A stretch of 50,203 nucleotides of DNA from a virus: positions 1 through 50,203 of the IMG/VR virus record IMGVR_UViG_3300045283_000223. One strand, written 5' to 3'. Positions 1 through 6,505 of the stretch are shown piece by piece. The notes beneath the pieces were generated by a model. That model did not search any database. It saw nothing but the letters and a program-made list of their open reading frames with translations, and was not told the origin of the DNA. A program made the position numbers and the translations under genes. Every line of letters begins with the position of its first letter. The stretch's first letter is position 1.

Positions 1-127
1 CGCCGCCGGCCACGGCATCTGGGCTGGCAAGGTGGGCAAGCTAATCCTTGACCCGCGCAAATCCCGAACCCTCTGGGACGCCCATCTCGAGGACCTATCC
101 AAACCCGCCGCCCGACAAGCCTGGACG
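1..127. repeat. Terminal redundancy, copy 1 (circularisation overlap)
   Basis: Bases 1-127 are identical to 50077-50203, and both copies lie inside the same helicase reading frame. The unique circle is therefore 50,076 bp. The length of 127 is a common assembler k-mer size, so this looks like an assembly overlap of a circular or circularly permuted genome rather than a physical terminal repeat. Confidence 0.95.
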
Positions 128-1192
128 GAATACTCCGTAGTGATGGATGGACTGGAGAAGGCCAAGTCCCTTGGCTACGTGCCATCGCAATGCCATCTCC
201 CCCACTCCCCTTCCCTTATCGACCGCAAATCCCTCCACCACGCCATGGACGAAAGGCCTTCCGACTATGCCGGACAACTCATCGACACCATCCTCACCAC
301 CTCCATCACCCATGCCTTTAACGGAGTCATCGACTTTAACGATCAGATTTACATGCCCGCGCTGTTCGGAGGCACATATCCGCGTTTCCCGCGAGTTATG
401 GTTGATGAGTACCAAGACCAGTCTCCTATTAACCACGCGATGCTTGCACGACTTGTCACCGGTCGCCTTATTGGAGTTGGCGATCCCTTACAAAACATCT
501 ACGGTTTCCGTGGGGCCAAAGCCGGAGGAATGTCCGCCGCTGTATCCACCTATTCCATGACCGAACTCCCGCTCTCGGTCAGCTTCCGCTGTCCACAGGC
601 CATCGTCGAAGCCGCGCGCTGGCGGGCACCGCATTTCCAATGGATCAAGGAGGGTGGCGATGTCACCGAAGCCAGCCGATACAATGGAGTGGATATTCCA
701 GACTCAGCCACCATCATTTGCCGCAATAACGCACCTCTCCTCGCTCTCGCCTTCCGTCTTCTCTCTGTGGGCCGGTCTGTGTCAATGGCAGGATCAGATA
801 TTGGACCAAAGCTCATCGGGATACTTCGAAAACTTGGTGACTCGGAGCTATCACGATCCGCAACTCTGTCTGCAATCGCCGATTGGGAAGAGCGGAAGGT
901 CATGGCGAATTCTAAATCTGCCCCCGACATGGCGAACTGTATGCGAATATTCGCGGAGCATGGAGACTCGCTGGGCGCGGCTATCTCTTACGCTGAACAT
1001 ATCTTTGCGCAGAAGGGGCAGATCAGGTTGATCACCGGCCACAAGGCCAAAGGCCTAGAGTTCGATAACGTCTTCTGGCTGGACCCGGACCTTTGCCAGC
1101 CCACCGAACAAGACGACAACCTTCGCTACGTAATCATCACCCGTTCGCAGAATAAACTCACCATCCTTAATTCCTCCTGCATTCGGTGGTAG
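1..1192 (+). CDS. UvrD/Rep-like superfamily 1 DNA helicase, C-terminal part (gene begins at 49856)
   Basis: This is the in-frame continuation of the gene starting at 49856; joined, the protein is about 470 aa. Visible SF1 motifs in order are motif II (VDEYQDQS), motif III (GDPLQNIYGFRGA), motif IV (SFRCPQAI), motif V (ITGHKAKGLEFDNVF) and motif VI (RYVIITRSQ). The Walker A lies in the other fragment. The family translocates 3'-5' on single-stranded DNA using ATP. At 470 aa it is much shorter than cellular UvrD (about 720 aa), so the accessory 1B/2B subdomains must be reduced. It is an early replication or recombination gene in a run of coupled + strand genes. The window break is an assembly artefact, not a truncation. 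Confidence 0.93.
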   Translation, partial: AAGHGIWAGKVGKLILDPRKSRTLWDAHLEDLSKPAARQAWTEYSVVMDGLEKAKSLGYVPSQCHLPHSPSLIDRKSLHHAMDERPSDYAGQLIDTILTTSITHAFNGVIDFNDQIYMPALFGGTYPRFPRVMVDEYQDQSPINHAMLARLVTGRLIGVGDPLQNIYGFRGAKAGGMSAAVSTYSMTELPLSVSFRCPQAIVEAARWRAPHFQWIKEGGDVTEASRYNGVDIPDSATIICRNNAPLLALAFRLLSVGRSVSMAGSDIGPKLIGILRKLGDSELSRSATLSAIADWEERKVMANSKSAPDMANCMRIFAEHGDSLGAAISYAEHIFAQKGQIRLITGHKAKGLEFDNVFWLDPDLCQPTEQDDNLRYVIITRSQNKLTILNSSCIRW

Positions 1193-1193
1193 G

Positions 1194-1469
1194 ATGGTGA
1201 TACAATACACCCGACTCCACGGCCACCCCTACGGCCTCGGCGTCACATGGCGCAACCGCCGAAAGCCCTGGCTGGCTAAACTCAAACGCAACCGCCGATC
1301 CATCAATCTAGGCTCCTTCTTCACCATCCGCGAGGCTAACGCCGCGGTTAACGAATTCCTGAGGACCGAACAACAATGTCCCTCCCCACCTCTCTCCGCG
1401 CCTACGAGGACTGCAAAAACCTCTACGACGCCGCCGCCGCCGACCCCAAGGGCGCCAGGGCCTGTCTAG
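1194..1469 (+). CDS. Small AP2/ERF-like DNA-binding domain protein
   Basis: Residues about 15-58 match the AP2 fold pattern seen in phage HNH endonucleases: GVTWR, then KPWLAKL, then INLGSFFT and REANAAVNEF. Here the domain stands alone with no HNH motif. The gene starts one base after the helicase stop. Its last 94 bases overlap the next gene (start 1376) in another frame. That Pro/Thr-rich tail is probably low-constraint sequence read from the neighbour. The role is likely DNA binding; the target is unknown. It could be the remnant of an AP2-HNH homing endonuclease that lost its nuclease. Confidence 0.72.
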   Translation: MVIQYTRLHGHPYGLGVTWRNRRKPWLAKLKRNRRSINLGSFFTIREANAAVNEFLRTEQQCPSPPLSAPTRTAKTSTTPPPPTPRAPGPV

Positions 1470-1762
1470 GCACCTACGAATCCTGCGTGCAGATGCGAAC
1501 GCGCATGCATTACTTCCGCTCCCTCGACCGCCGAGCGAACGAGGACATTTACCCGAAGGGCCACCAGATGTGGGGAGTGTCGGCCTACGACGACTACTTC
1601 ATCCAGATCCAGCAAGATCAGGACCGGATGTTCTGGCTGTATATTCAACCGCGGTCTGCACGGGTCCTCTATGTCGAGGGGCTGTCGGAGGTTGGGGATC
1701 TGATCGACGTAGACAGCGAGGAAGTCCACATGATCGAAGACAAAACAGGAGGTTCCGCCTAA
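1376..1762 (+). CDS. Hypothetical early protein, 128 aa
   Basis: Family not recognised. The start is ATG 1376 with GAGGA ten bases upstream. It overlaps the AP2 gene by 94 bp, and its stop overlaps the next start (TAATG at 1760-1764). The protein is soluble-looking, with acidic C-terminal sequence (VDSEEVHMIEDK) and aromatic-rich central strands (FWLYIQPRSARVLYVEGL). The middle of the protein carries a normal mix of residues, which supports this frame over the AP2 tail. Confidence 0.75.
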   Translation: MSLPTSLRAYEDCKNLYDAAAADPKGARACLGTYESCVQMRTRMHYFRSLDRRANEDIYPKGHQMWGVSAYDDYFIQIQQDQDRMFWLYIQPRSARVLYVEGLSEVGDLIDVDSEEVHMIEDKTGGSA

Positions 1763-2004
1763 TGCCCCCACGCCCAGACCCATCAACCTGGCTCCCACTC
1801 CTCCACCGAGCCCTGGCCGAGGAAATTGGCATCCGGTTCCGTCTCGCCGGAGTCCCTAGGGAATCCTTCCGCAATCGGCTATATGAGGCCCGGATCGCAT
1901 CTGGCGATCCCCGGCTGGAGGAGTTGATCATGTTCCTCCCGGCCACCCCGGAAACCCAGGACGAAATCTGGATCTGCAAGAAAGCAGTGGAGTTGGAGCC
2001 GTGA
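1762..2004 (+). CDS. Hypothetical early protein, 80 aa
   Basis: ATG 1762 overlaps the upstream TAA, and the stop overlaps a GTG start (GTGA at 2001-2004). The protein is mostly helical, with alternating basic and acidic residues and a Trp-Ile-Cys-Lys stretch near the end. No known domain is recognised. Position and coupling suggest co-translation with its neighbours. Confidence 0.7.
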   Translation: MPPRPDPSTWLPLLHRALAEEIGIRFRLAGVPRESFRNRLYEARIASGDPRLEELIMFLPATPETQDEIWICKKAVELEP

Positions 2005-2150
2005 AACAGTTCCGTTTGTTACTCGCCGACTATTGTCTATGTTGGGCCTTATATTGGGCCGGTCGCCATTGGAGCAATCGTACCCTGCTAAACTTCGGCG
2101 CACTCATCACCAGCATCAGGAGCGACATGGATGCCCACCCTCCCCGATGA
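2001..2150 (+). CDS. Possible 49-aa small hydrophobic protein
   Basis: A GTG start overlaps the previous TGA (GTGA), with GGAG and TGGAGC just upstream. The product has a Leu/Trp/Cys-rich segment (LLLADYCLCWALYWAG) near the N-terminus, a possible short membrane or amphipathic helix. It runs 20 bp into the next gene. It fills what would otherwise be a 126-base gap in a gene string with almost no spacing. No homology is recognised; it is supported by context only. Confidence 0.5.
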   Translation: MKQFRLLLADYCLCWALYWAGRHWSNRTLLNFGALITSIRSDMDAHPPR

Positions 2151-2334
2151 CCCGCTGCGGAAGGTGACGTTGAACCTGTACGAGGCCGACGTGGTGTGGT
2201 TTGAGCGCGTCTACGGCCAGGGCTGGACAGTTCGCATTCGCGACCATATCCACAATGAGGTGACAATTCGCAAGGAGCATAAGAATGCCATGGACATCAT
2301 CAACCGATCTCGCACTCTAGGAGACCTCTCTTGA
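2131..2334 (+). CDS. Small phage protein, possible ribbon-helix-helix DNA binder
   Basis: 67 aa. ATG 2131 has AGGAG nine bases upstream. The pattern is a beta strand (RKVTLNLY), a helix (EADVVWFERVYG), then a helix with Arg/His (WTVRIRDHIHNEV). This is the order of the Arc/MetJ fold, and the tryptophan-glycine turn resembles small phage proteins of this type. The assignment rests on shape, not recognised homology. The stop overlaps the next start (TTGA). Confidence 0.7.
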   Translation: MPTLPDDPLRKVTLNLYEADVVWFERVYGQGWTVRIRDHIHNEVTIRKEHKNAMDIINRSRTLGDLS

Positions 2335-2621
2335 CCGACATCCTCGACTCCCCAGCCATCCCCCCACCATCCCCATCCGAGTTGGATGATTTAATCTCCC
2401 GCGACCCACTCGATCTCTCCGCACAGGACATCGATAAGATCATAGCCTATCAACGCCAACAACGGGCCTCCCGCGAAGCCGGGGTGAAGCCGAAGCGTGG
2501 CCAGCGAGCCGATGCACCGAAGGTGAGCTTGGACCTTGCGGCGTTGGGGCTGGTCACGACGAAGCCGAAGATAGTGGCCCCAACCACCGCCTCTCCATCC
2601 GGCTTCCGGAGGCGCTTGTGA
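2331..2621 (+). CDS. Hypothetical early protein, 96 aa, Pro-rich N-terminus
   Basis: TTG start at 2331 inside a TTGA overlap with the previous stop. The N-terminus is Pro/Ser/Asp-rich, followed by a helix (QDIDKIIAYQRQQRASREAG) and a Lys/Arg-rich C-terminus ending RRRL. It may bind nucleic acid or the nuclease encoded next, to which it is coupled by GTGA. Family not recognised. Confidence 0.68.
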   Translation: MTDILDSPAIPPPSPSELDDLISRDPLDLSAQDIDKIIAYQRQQRASREAGVKPKRGQRADAPKVSLDLAALGLVTTKPKIVAPTTASPSGFRRRL

Positions 2622-3655
2622 CCAACCTCGCAATCGCCGAAGACCACCTCACCACTGGCGTCCAATCACCATTCCTTCCCGGCACACAGATCCAATACGC
2701 TTGGGACAGCACCTCCCTCGGCCTACTCAAGACCTGTCCACGACTCTACCAGTACACCATGATCGACGGTTGGCAAGGCCGAGGTGAATCCGTCCACCTC
2801 CGCTTCGGGATCGAATACCACCAAGCCTTGCAGGACTATGCCGTAAGCAGAGCCAAAGGAGTGAAGCATGAAGACGCAATCCATGACACGTTACGGGCAC
2901 TACATAATCGCGTGTTTGATTGGGTGGTCGACCGTAACACTCGTGCTGGGCGTTATAAGAATCGTGAAACCCTCGTCGGCCTCGTCATCGACTATCTCGA
3001 CCACTTCATCGACGATCCCGCCGAAACCTTCATCCTCGACACCGGAGAACCTGCGGTAGAGCTCAGCTTCCGGTATGAGTTGGATTGGGGGCCCACACAA
3101 ACCTATCTAGACTACAACGACTTCAGTGAAGGCAGCCGCGCCACGCGCAAGCCATTGCCTAATGCCCAACCCTACCTCCTCTGCGGCCATCTCGACCGAG
3201 TGGTCAACTACCTCGGTGATCTCTACGTCATGGACCGAAAGACATCGGTGTCGACACTTTCCGGCTACTACTTCGACCAGTGGACCCCGTCGAACCAAAT
3301 GACGCTGTATTCGTTCGCCGGGAAGGTCATCCTGAAATCCCCAATCAAAGGAGTAATCATCGATGCCGCACAGGTACTCTTGGAGAAGCCTAACGCTTTT
3401 CAGCGCGGCTTTGCATATCGCAGCGATGACTACCTCACGGAATGGCTCGACGATCTCCGTTTCTGGCTGGCCCAAGCCGAACAGTTCGCCACCGCCAACT
3501 ACTGGCCCCAGAACGACACTGCCTGCTCCAAGTTCGGCGGATGCCAATTCCGCGAGGTGTGCTCCAAATCCCCCACCGTCCGAGAGCAATACCTGAAGGC
3601 CGATTTCGACAAGCAAGAGGAGAAGGACCGATGGAATCCCCTGCGCGCCAGATAA
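2618..3655 (+). CDS. PD-(D/E)XK nuclease, Cas4/RecB-like with probable Fe-S cysteines
   Basis: 345 aa, GTG start inside a GTGA overlap. The active-site pattern is GHLD (Asp about 193) followed by VMDRKTS (Asp about 206, Lys about 208), the PDDEXK_1 arrangement. Cys about 40 in TCPRLYQY and three C-terminal cysteines (about 303, 309, 315, in ACSKFGGC and FREVC) fit the iron-sulfur cluster of Cas4/AddB-type exonucleases. The family processes DNA ends and makes single strands for recombination. Placement just before a Sak4-like ATPase supports a recombination role. The last 25 bp overlap the next gene. Confidence 0.88.
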   Translation: MTNLAIAEDHLTTGVQSPFLPGTQIQYAWDSTSLGLLKTCPRLYQYTMIDGWQGRGESVHLRFGIEYHQALQDYAVSRAKGVKHEDAIHDTLRALHNRVFDWVVDRNTRAGRYKNRETLVGLVIDYLDHFIDDPAETFILDTGEPAVELSFRYELDWGPTQTYLDYNDFSEGSRATRKPLPNAQPYLLCGHLDRVVNYLGDLYVMDRKTSVSTLSGYYFDQWTPSNQMTLYSFAGKVILKSPIKGVIIDAAQVLLEKPNAFQRGFAYRSDDYLTEWLDDLRFWLAQAEQFATANYWPQNDTACSKFGGCQFREVCSKSPTVREQYLKADFDKQEEKDRWNPLRAR

Positions 3656-3846
3656 GGACAATCTTTCCCCTCCTCAAAGCCCGCGTGGTCGACCGAACCC
3701 CCACCTCTTTCAAAATCGCTATCGGCGGATCCACCACCATTACCATCGAATGCAAAATGGCGATGTACGACATTCGCGACGGTGATCTCTTAACCCTTTA
3801 CACGGAGGTGTTACTTGCCACGCATAACGTATCTCAAGGAAATTAA
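3631..3846 (+). CDS. Hypothetical early protein, 71 aa
   Basis: ATG 3631 is preceded by AGGAGAAGGA inside the nuclease gene. The product has predicted beta strands (FKIAIGGSTTITIECKMAMYDI) and an IRDGDLLTLYTEVL segment, suggesting a small beta-barrel. No family is recognised. It overlaps its upstream neighbour by 25 bp and its downstream neighbour by 32 bp. Confidence 0.7.
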   Translation: MESPARQIRTIFPLLKARVVDRTPTSFKIAIGGSTTITIECKMAMYDIRDGDLLTLYTEVLLATHNVSQGN

Positions 3847-4003
3847 TGGTGCCCTTTGGGCCCGGCTTGAACTAGACATGGCCATCACCGACGGGCCGGT
3901 TCATATCTTCACAGATAAGGAGATCCGTGAACTCAAAGACAAAGAGCGCAAGGCTGTATGGGCTGAGATCGAAGAAGCAACCAATAAGTGGAGCGATGAT
4001 TGA
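3815..4003 (+). CDS. Hypothetical early protein, 62 aa
   Basis: The start is TTG 3815, chosen because GGAGG sits six bases upstream; the next in-frame ATG (near 3878) would remove half the protein. The C-terminal half is a strongly charged helix (KEIRELKDKERKAVWAEIEE). The stop overlaps the ATG of the ATPase gene (TGATG). It is possibly a small partner of the ATPase, an inference from coupling only. Confidence 0.65.
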   Translation: MPRITYLKEINGALWARLELDMAITDGPVHIFTDKEIRELKDKERKAVWAEIEEATNKWSDD

Positions 4004-4827
4004 TGCCCAGCCTAGCCAACCACCAATCCAATGACTTCACCAAACTCCTTCTCAGCGGCGACTCCGGCTCCGGCAAATCCGGCGCACTAGCCTCCCTCGT
4101 CGCGGCCGATTACCACCTCCGCATCCTCGACATGGACAATGGCCTAGATTCGCTGAAGGCCTTCGTCATGAAAGACTGCCCCGACAAAGTCGACAACGTT
4201 GAATTCCGAACCCTCCGCGACAACTACAAGACCAACGCCGCTGGCGTCACCGTGGACAAACCCTCCGCCTGGGTCGCCATGATGAAGATGCTCGACCACT
4301 GGAAATACGACGATGTCGATCTCGGCAAGCCCAGCGAATGGGGGCCGGAATACATCGTCGTGATCGACTCCCTAACCTTCGCGTCCGACGCCGCGTTCAA
4401 TTGGGCCCGAGGGCTGAACCCAACCAGCAAGGACCCGCGGCAATGGTTCTACGCCGCGCAGCAGCAGGTGGAGTCGGCGTTGGCCTTGTTATTCTCCGAA
4501 TCCTTCCGCACCAACGTGATCGTGATGTCGCACATCCGCTATTCCCCCAACGACGACGGGACCACCAAGGGCTACCCGAACTCAGTCGGCTCCGCCATCG
4601 GCCCCACCATCCCGACCTACTTCAACCACTGGGCCCAATGCAACAACAAGGCCGGGAAGCGGACGATTCAAACCGCGGCCACGAATATGTTGGACCTGAA
4701 GAACAGCAAACCCTTCGAGATGCAGGCCACCTACCCCATCTCTACAGGATTGGCGGACTTCTTTGCGGTTCTTAGAGAACCACCCGCAAAGGCGAAACCA
4801 AAGGCTCTCACCCTGAAAAGGATATAA
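4003..4827 (+). CDS. RecA-fold ATPase, Sak4-like recombinase/annealing protein (AAA_24 type)
   Basis: 274 aa from ATG 4003 (a TTG three bases earlier is also possible). Walker A is GDSGSGKSG (residues about 19-27), Walker B is YIVVIDS (about 120), and a sensor-like VIVMSHI follows, then a Thr/Asn-rich region and a Lys-rich tail. This is the single-domain RecA core found in Sak4 phage proteins, which promote single-strand annealing together with an SSB. The OB-like gene and the SSB-tail gene lie within 1.1 kb downstream and the Cas4-like nuclease upstream, making a coherent recombination cassette. Confidence 0.85.
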   Translation: MPSLANHQSNDFTKLLLSGDSGSGKSGALASLVAADYHLRILDMDNGLDSLKAFVMKDCPDKVDNVEFRTLRDNYKTNAAGVTVDKPSAWVAMMKMLDHWKYDDVDLGKPSEWGPEYIVVIDSLTFASDAAFNWARGLNPTSKDPRQWFYAAQQQVESALALLFSESFRTNVIVMSHIRYSPNDDGTTKGYPNSVGSAIGPTIPTYFNHWAQCNNKAGKRTIQTAATNMLDLKNSKPFEMQATYPISTGLADFFAVLREPPAKAKPKALTLKRI

Positions 4828-4857
4828 CCCATGATCAAACCAACCTGAGGACGCATT

Positions 4858-5103
4858 ATGTGGTATTGGCCAGTCAAAGACCAGCGAGATGACCAGCCCT
4901 ATGCGGCTATTGTCACACATGTCTGGGATGACAACTTGGTCAACCTCTGTGTGTTCACTCCGAATGGTGTGCCGATCGCAACAACTTCCGTGCCAGTTGT
5001 ACAAGATGGTTCACCTTACATCATTGACGACTCACCCTACGTCGAATGGATGCCTTATCAGATCGGGCAGGCCAAGAAGCATGAAGGGGAGACGAAGGCC
5101 TAA
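4858..5103 (+). CDS. Conserved-looking small phage protein, 81 aa
   Basis: Starts MWYWP, with short beta strands (YAAIVTHVW and VNLCVFTPNG) typical of a small all-beta phage protein seen beside Sak4 or SSB-like genes; I know the pattern but not a function. GAGG lies ten bases upstream of the ATG. The stop overlaps the next ATG (TAATG). A role in DNA metabolism is inferred from position only. Confidence 0.78.
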   Translation: MWYWPVKDQRDDQPYAAIVTHVWDDNLVNLCVFTPNGVPIATTSVPVVQDGSPYIIDDSPYVEWMPYQIGQAKKHEGETKA

Positions 5104-5300
5104 TGCACAACTCCCTCGCCATCAAGAACCTCGCCATTGCCCTTGAGGCATTGTCGAGAATCAACGCAGCGACCACGATGTACTACAGAGTGAAAGTGCT
5201 GCTCACCCACGAAGTCGATCAAGCAACATTGGAGAATGACAAAACCAGAGCACCAAAGGCACCACCACCCCGCAACTACGACGACGACATCCCCTTCTGA
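5103..5300 (+). CDS. 65-aa protein ending in an SSB-type DDDIPF tip
   Basis: The N-terminal 40 residues are helical (IKNLAIALEALSRINA) and show no OB fold. A Pro-rich linker follows, and the last eight residues are NYDDDIPF, matching the acidic C-terminal tip by which bacterial SSB recruits RecO, RecQ, exonuclease I, primase and others. The protein is too short to be an SSB itself. It lies between the Sak4 operon core and an OB-like gene that lacks such a tip. The likely role is to recruit or titrate host SSB partners, perhaps in a complex with the next protein. The function is inference; the tail is directly visible. Confidence 0.8.
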   Translation: MHNSLAIKNLAIALEALSRINAATTMYYRVKVLLTHEVDQATLENDKTRAPKAPPPRNYDDDIPF

Positions 5301-5330
5301 ACCCCCCAACCAAAAGGCAAACCCAACCCA

Positions 5331-5819
5331 ATGGCAAAACCAGCCCCTCACCAATCATTCGAATCCATCCTCGACACCCCAGCCGATGATGTCGAACGCC
5401 CAAAGCCCCTCCCCATCGGCACCTACGACGCCATCGTCCACGGCCTATACGAAGAAGGCGTCTCCTCACAGAAGAAGACCCCGTTCGTTCAGTTCGCCTT
5501 TCTGATCCAATCCGCCGGCGACGACGTCGATGACACCGAACTCGGCGCGTGGGCAACCGGCAAAGACGGATCGATGCGCAACCTTGCCGGCACTGTCTTC
5601 AAGAACAACTCCACCAAGTTCTACACCACCCCCGACTCGATGTTCCGACTGACCGACTTCATCGGCCACTGTGGCATCGATCAGGAGGGGAAAACGGTGC
5701 GGCAATGCCTCGCCGAGACCCCAAACTGCTCGGTTCGAATCCAGATCATCCATACGGCTAGTCAAGATGGCGAACAGATCTTCGCCGAGATGAAGAAGAC
5801 CATGCCGGTCGAGGACTGA
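5331..5819 (+). CDS. Putative OB-fold ssDNA-binding protein (DUF669-like), 162 aa
   Basis: Residues 25-150 have the PLPIGTYDAIVHG opening strand, a QFAFLIQSAG strand and later NCSVRIQIIHT, the alternating beta pattern of phage single-strand-binding or DUF669-type proteins that accompany Sak4-like ATPases. The C-terminus is MKKTMPVED, without the SSB tip. The family call is by pattern and context and is moderate. It starts at ATG 5331 with a weak AAGGC upstream. Confidence 0.65.
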   Translation: MAKPAPHQSFESILDTPADDVERPKPLPIGTYDAIVHGLYEEGVSSQKKTPFVQFAFLIQSAGDDVDDTELGAWATGKDGSMRNLAGTVFKNNSTKFYTTPDSMFRLTDFIGHCGIDQEGKTVRQCLAETPNCSVRIQIIHTASQDGEQIFAEMKKTMPVED

Positions 5820-5823
5820 CCAC

Positions 5824-6057
5824 ATGACCTTCAAGCGATATCGACGAACGCAGATTGCCGAGATGCGTCCGTATCAACCAGATGAGATCCTCGACCTATC
5901 TGCTATCTCCATCTCTGCCGAGGACGTGAAGGCCGGCTCACCCAAAGTCGGTGACATGATCGCACGCAACCCCAAGAACCATCTCGATCAGTGGCTGGTT
6001 GCGTGGCAGTACTTCAATGACAACTTCGAACCGACCGGCGAGGACTGCTGGGATTAA
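5824..6057 (+). CDS. Conserved small phage protein (MRPY / GDMIARNP motif)
   Basis: 77 aa with the motifs MRPYQPDE, ISISAEDVKAGSPKVGDMIARNP and DQWLVAWQYFNDNFEP. This is a pattern I associate with a widespread small podovirus and siphovirus protein of unknown function. It starts five bases after the OB-like gene. The strong hairpin terminator at 6068-6097 follows its stop by ten bases, so it ends a transcription unit. Confidence 0.8.
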   Translation: MTFKRYRRTQIAEMRPYQPDEILDLSAISISAEDVKAGSPKVGDMIARNPKNHLDQWLVAWQYFNDNFEPTGEDCWD

Positions 6058-6067
6058 CCTTTCCTCA

Positions 6068-6097
6068 CCCGGGCGCAAATGCCCGGGCCTTTTCTTC
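6068..6097 (+). terminator. Rho-independent terminator
   Basis: A perfect 7-bp GC stem, CCCGGGC (6068-6074) and GCCCGGG (6081-6087), has a six-base loop and is followed by CCTTTTCTT. It is the best terminator in the window. It separates the recombination genes from the DUF3310/polymerase genes, so the latter depend on readthrough or another promoter. Confidence 0.88.
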
Positions 6098-6109
6098 TGG
6101 AGCCCACAA

Positions 6110-6505
6110 ATGGACATCACCACCCCACTATTCAACGTGAACCTACTCGAATTGGAAGATCAGGAGGCCGCCTATGAAGCCGAAGCATATGCCCCCACTC
6201 GATCGCGCACTGGCCAAACGGGCCTGGGTGGAAGGCCTATCAATCGGCTCCATTGCGAGGGCACTAAATCGGGACCACCGCACGATCTCCCGATTGATTC
6301 GCCAGACTACATCAACCACCCACCACACTACAACGCTCACCCCTCCGGCGTCGAGTGCATCACCATTACGGAATGGATGAACTTCAACCTTGGCAATGCC
6401 ATGAAATACATCTGGCGCGCGAATGACAAGGGCGCAACTATCGAGGACCTGAAGAAGGCTCAGTGGTATCTCGCACGGGAGATCGATCGATTGGGTCGAC
6501 TGTGA
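6110..6505 (+). CDS. DUF3310 (SaV-like) protein with N-terminal extension
   Basis: 131 aa. The DUF3310 domain occupies the C-terminal half: INHPPHYN, then GVECITITEWM, then LGNAMKYIWRANDKG and LKKAQWYLAREI. The start is ATG 6110 with GGAG eight bases upstream. Residues about 22-90 are encoded by DNA that also encodes an HTH protein in another frame (6174-6380). The function of DUF3310 is unsettled; some are annotated as nucleotide kinase-like. The stop is coupled to the UDG gene by GTGA. Confidence 0.8.
   Translation: MDITTPLFNVNLLELEDQEAAYEAEAYAPTRSRTGQTGLGGRPINRLHCEGTKSGPPHDLPIDSPDYINHPPHYNAHPSGVECITITEWMNFNLGNAMKYIWRANDKGATIEDLKKAQWYLAREIDRLGRL
6174..6380 (+). CDS. Helix-turn-helix protein overlapping the DUF3310 gene
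   Basis: 68 aa in a different frame, entirely inside the DUF3310 reading frame. Residues 6-42 form a clear IS30/HTH_38-like HTH (ALAKRAWVEGLSIGSIAR then ALNRDHRTISRLIRQ). AGGAGG lies six bases before the ATG, a better ribosome site than that of the surrounding gene. The last 25 residues are Thr/Pro/Ser-rich and lie over the conserved DUF3310 motif, so they look unconstrained. It is either a true nested regulator or the first half of a frameshifted HTH-DUF3310 fusion. Confidence 0.72.
   Translation: MKPKHMPPLDRALAKRAWVEGLSIGSIARALNRDHRTISRLIRQTTSTTHHTTTLTPPASSASPLRNG

Noticed and set aside
1-127. A physical direct terminal repeat of the phage DNA
   Set aside because: The repeat lies mid-gene, has no flanking packaging features and is exactly 127 bases, so an assembly overlap is the simpler explanation.
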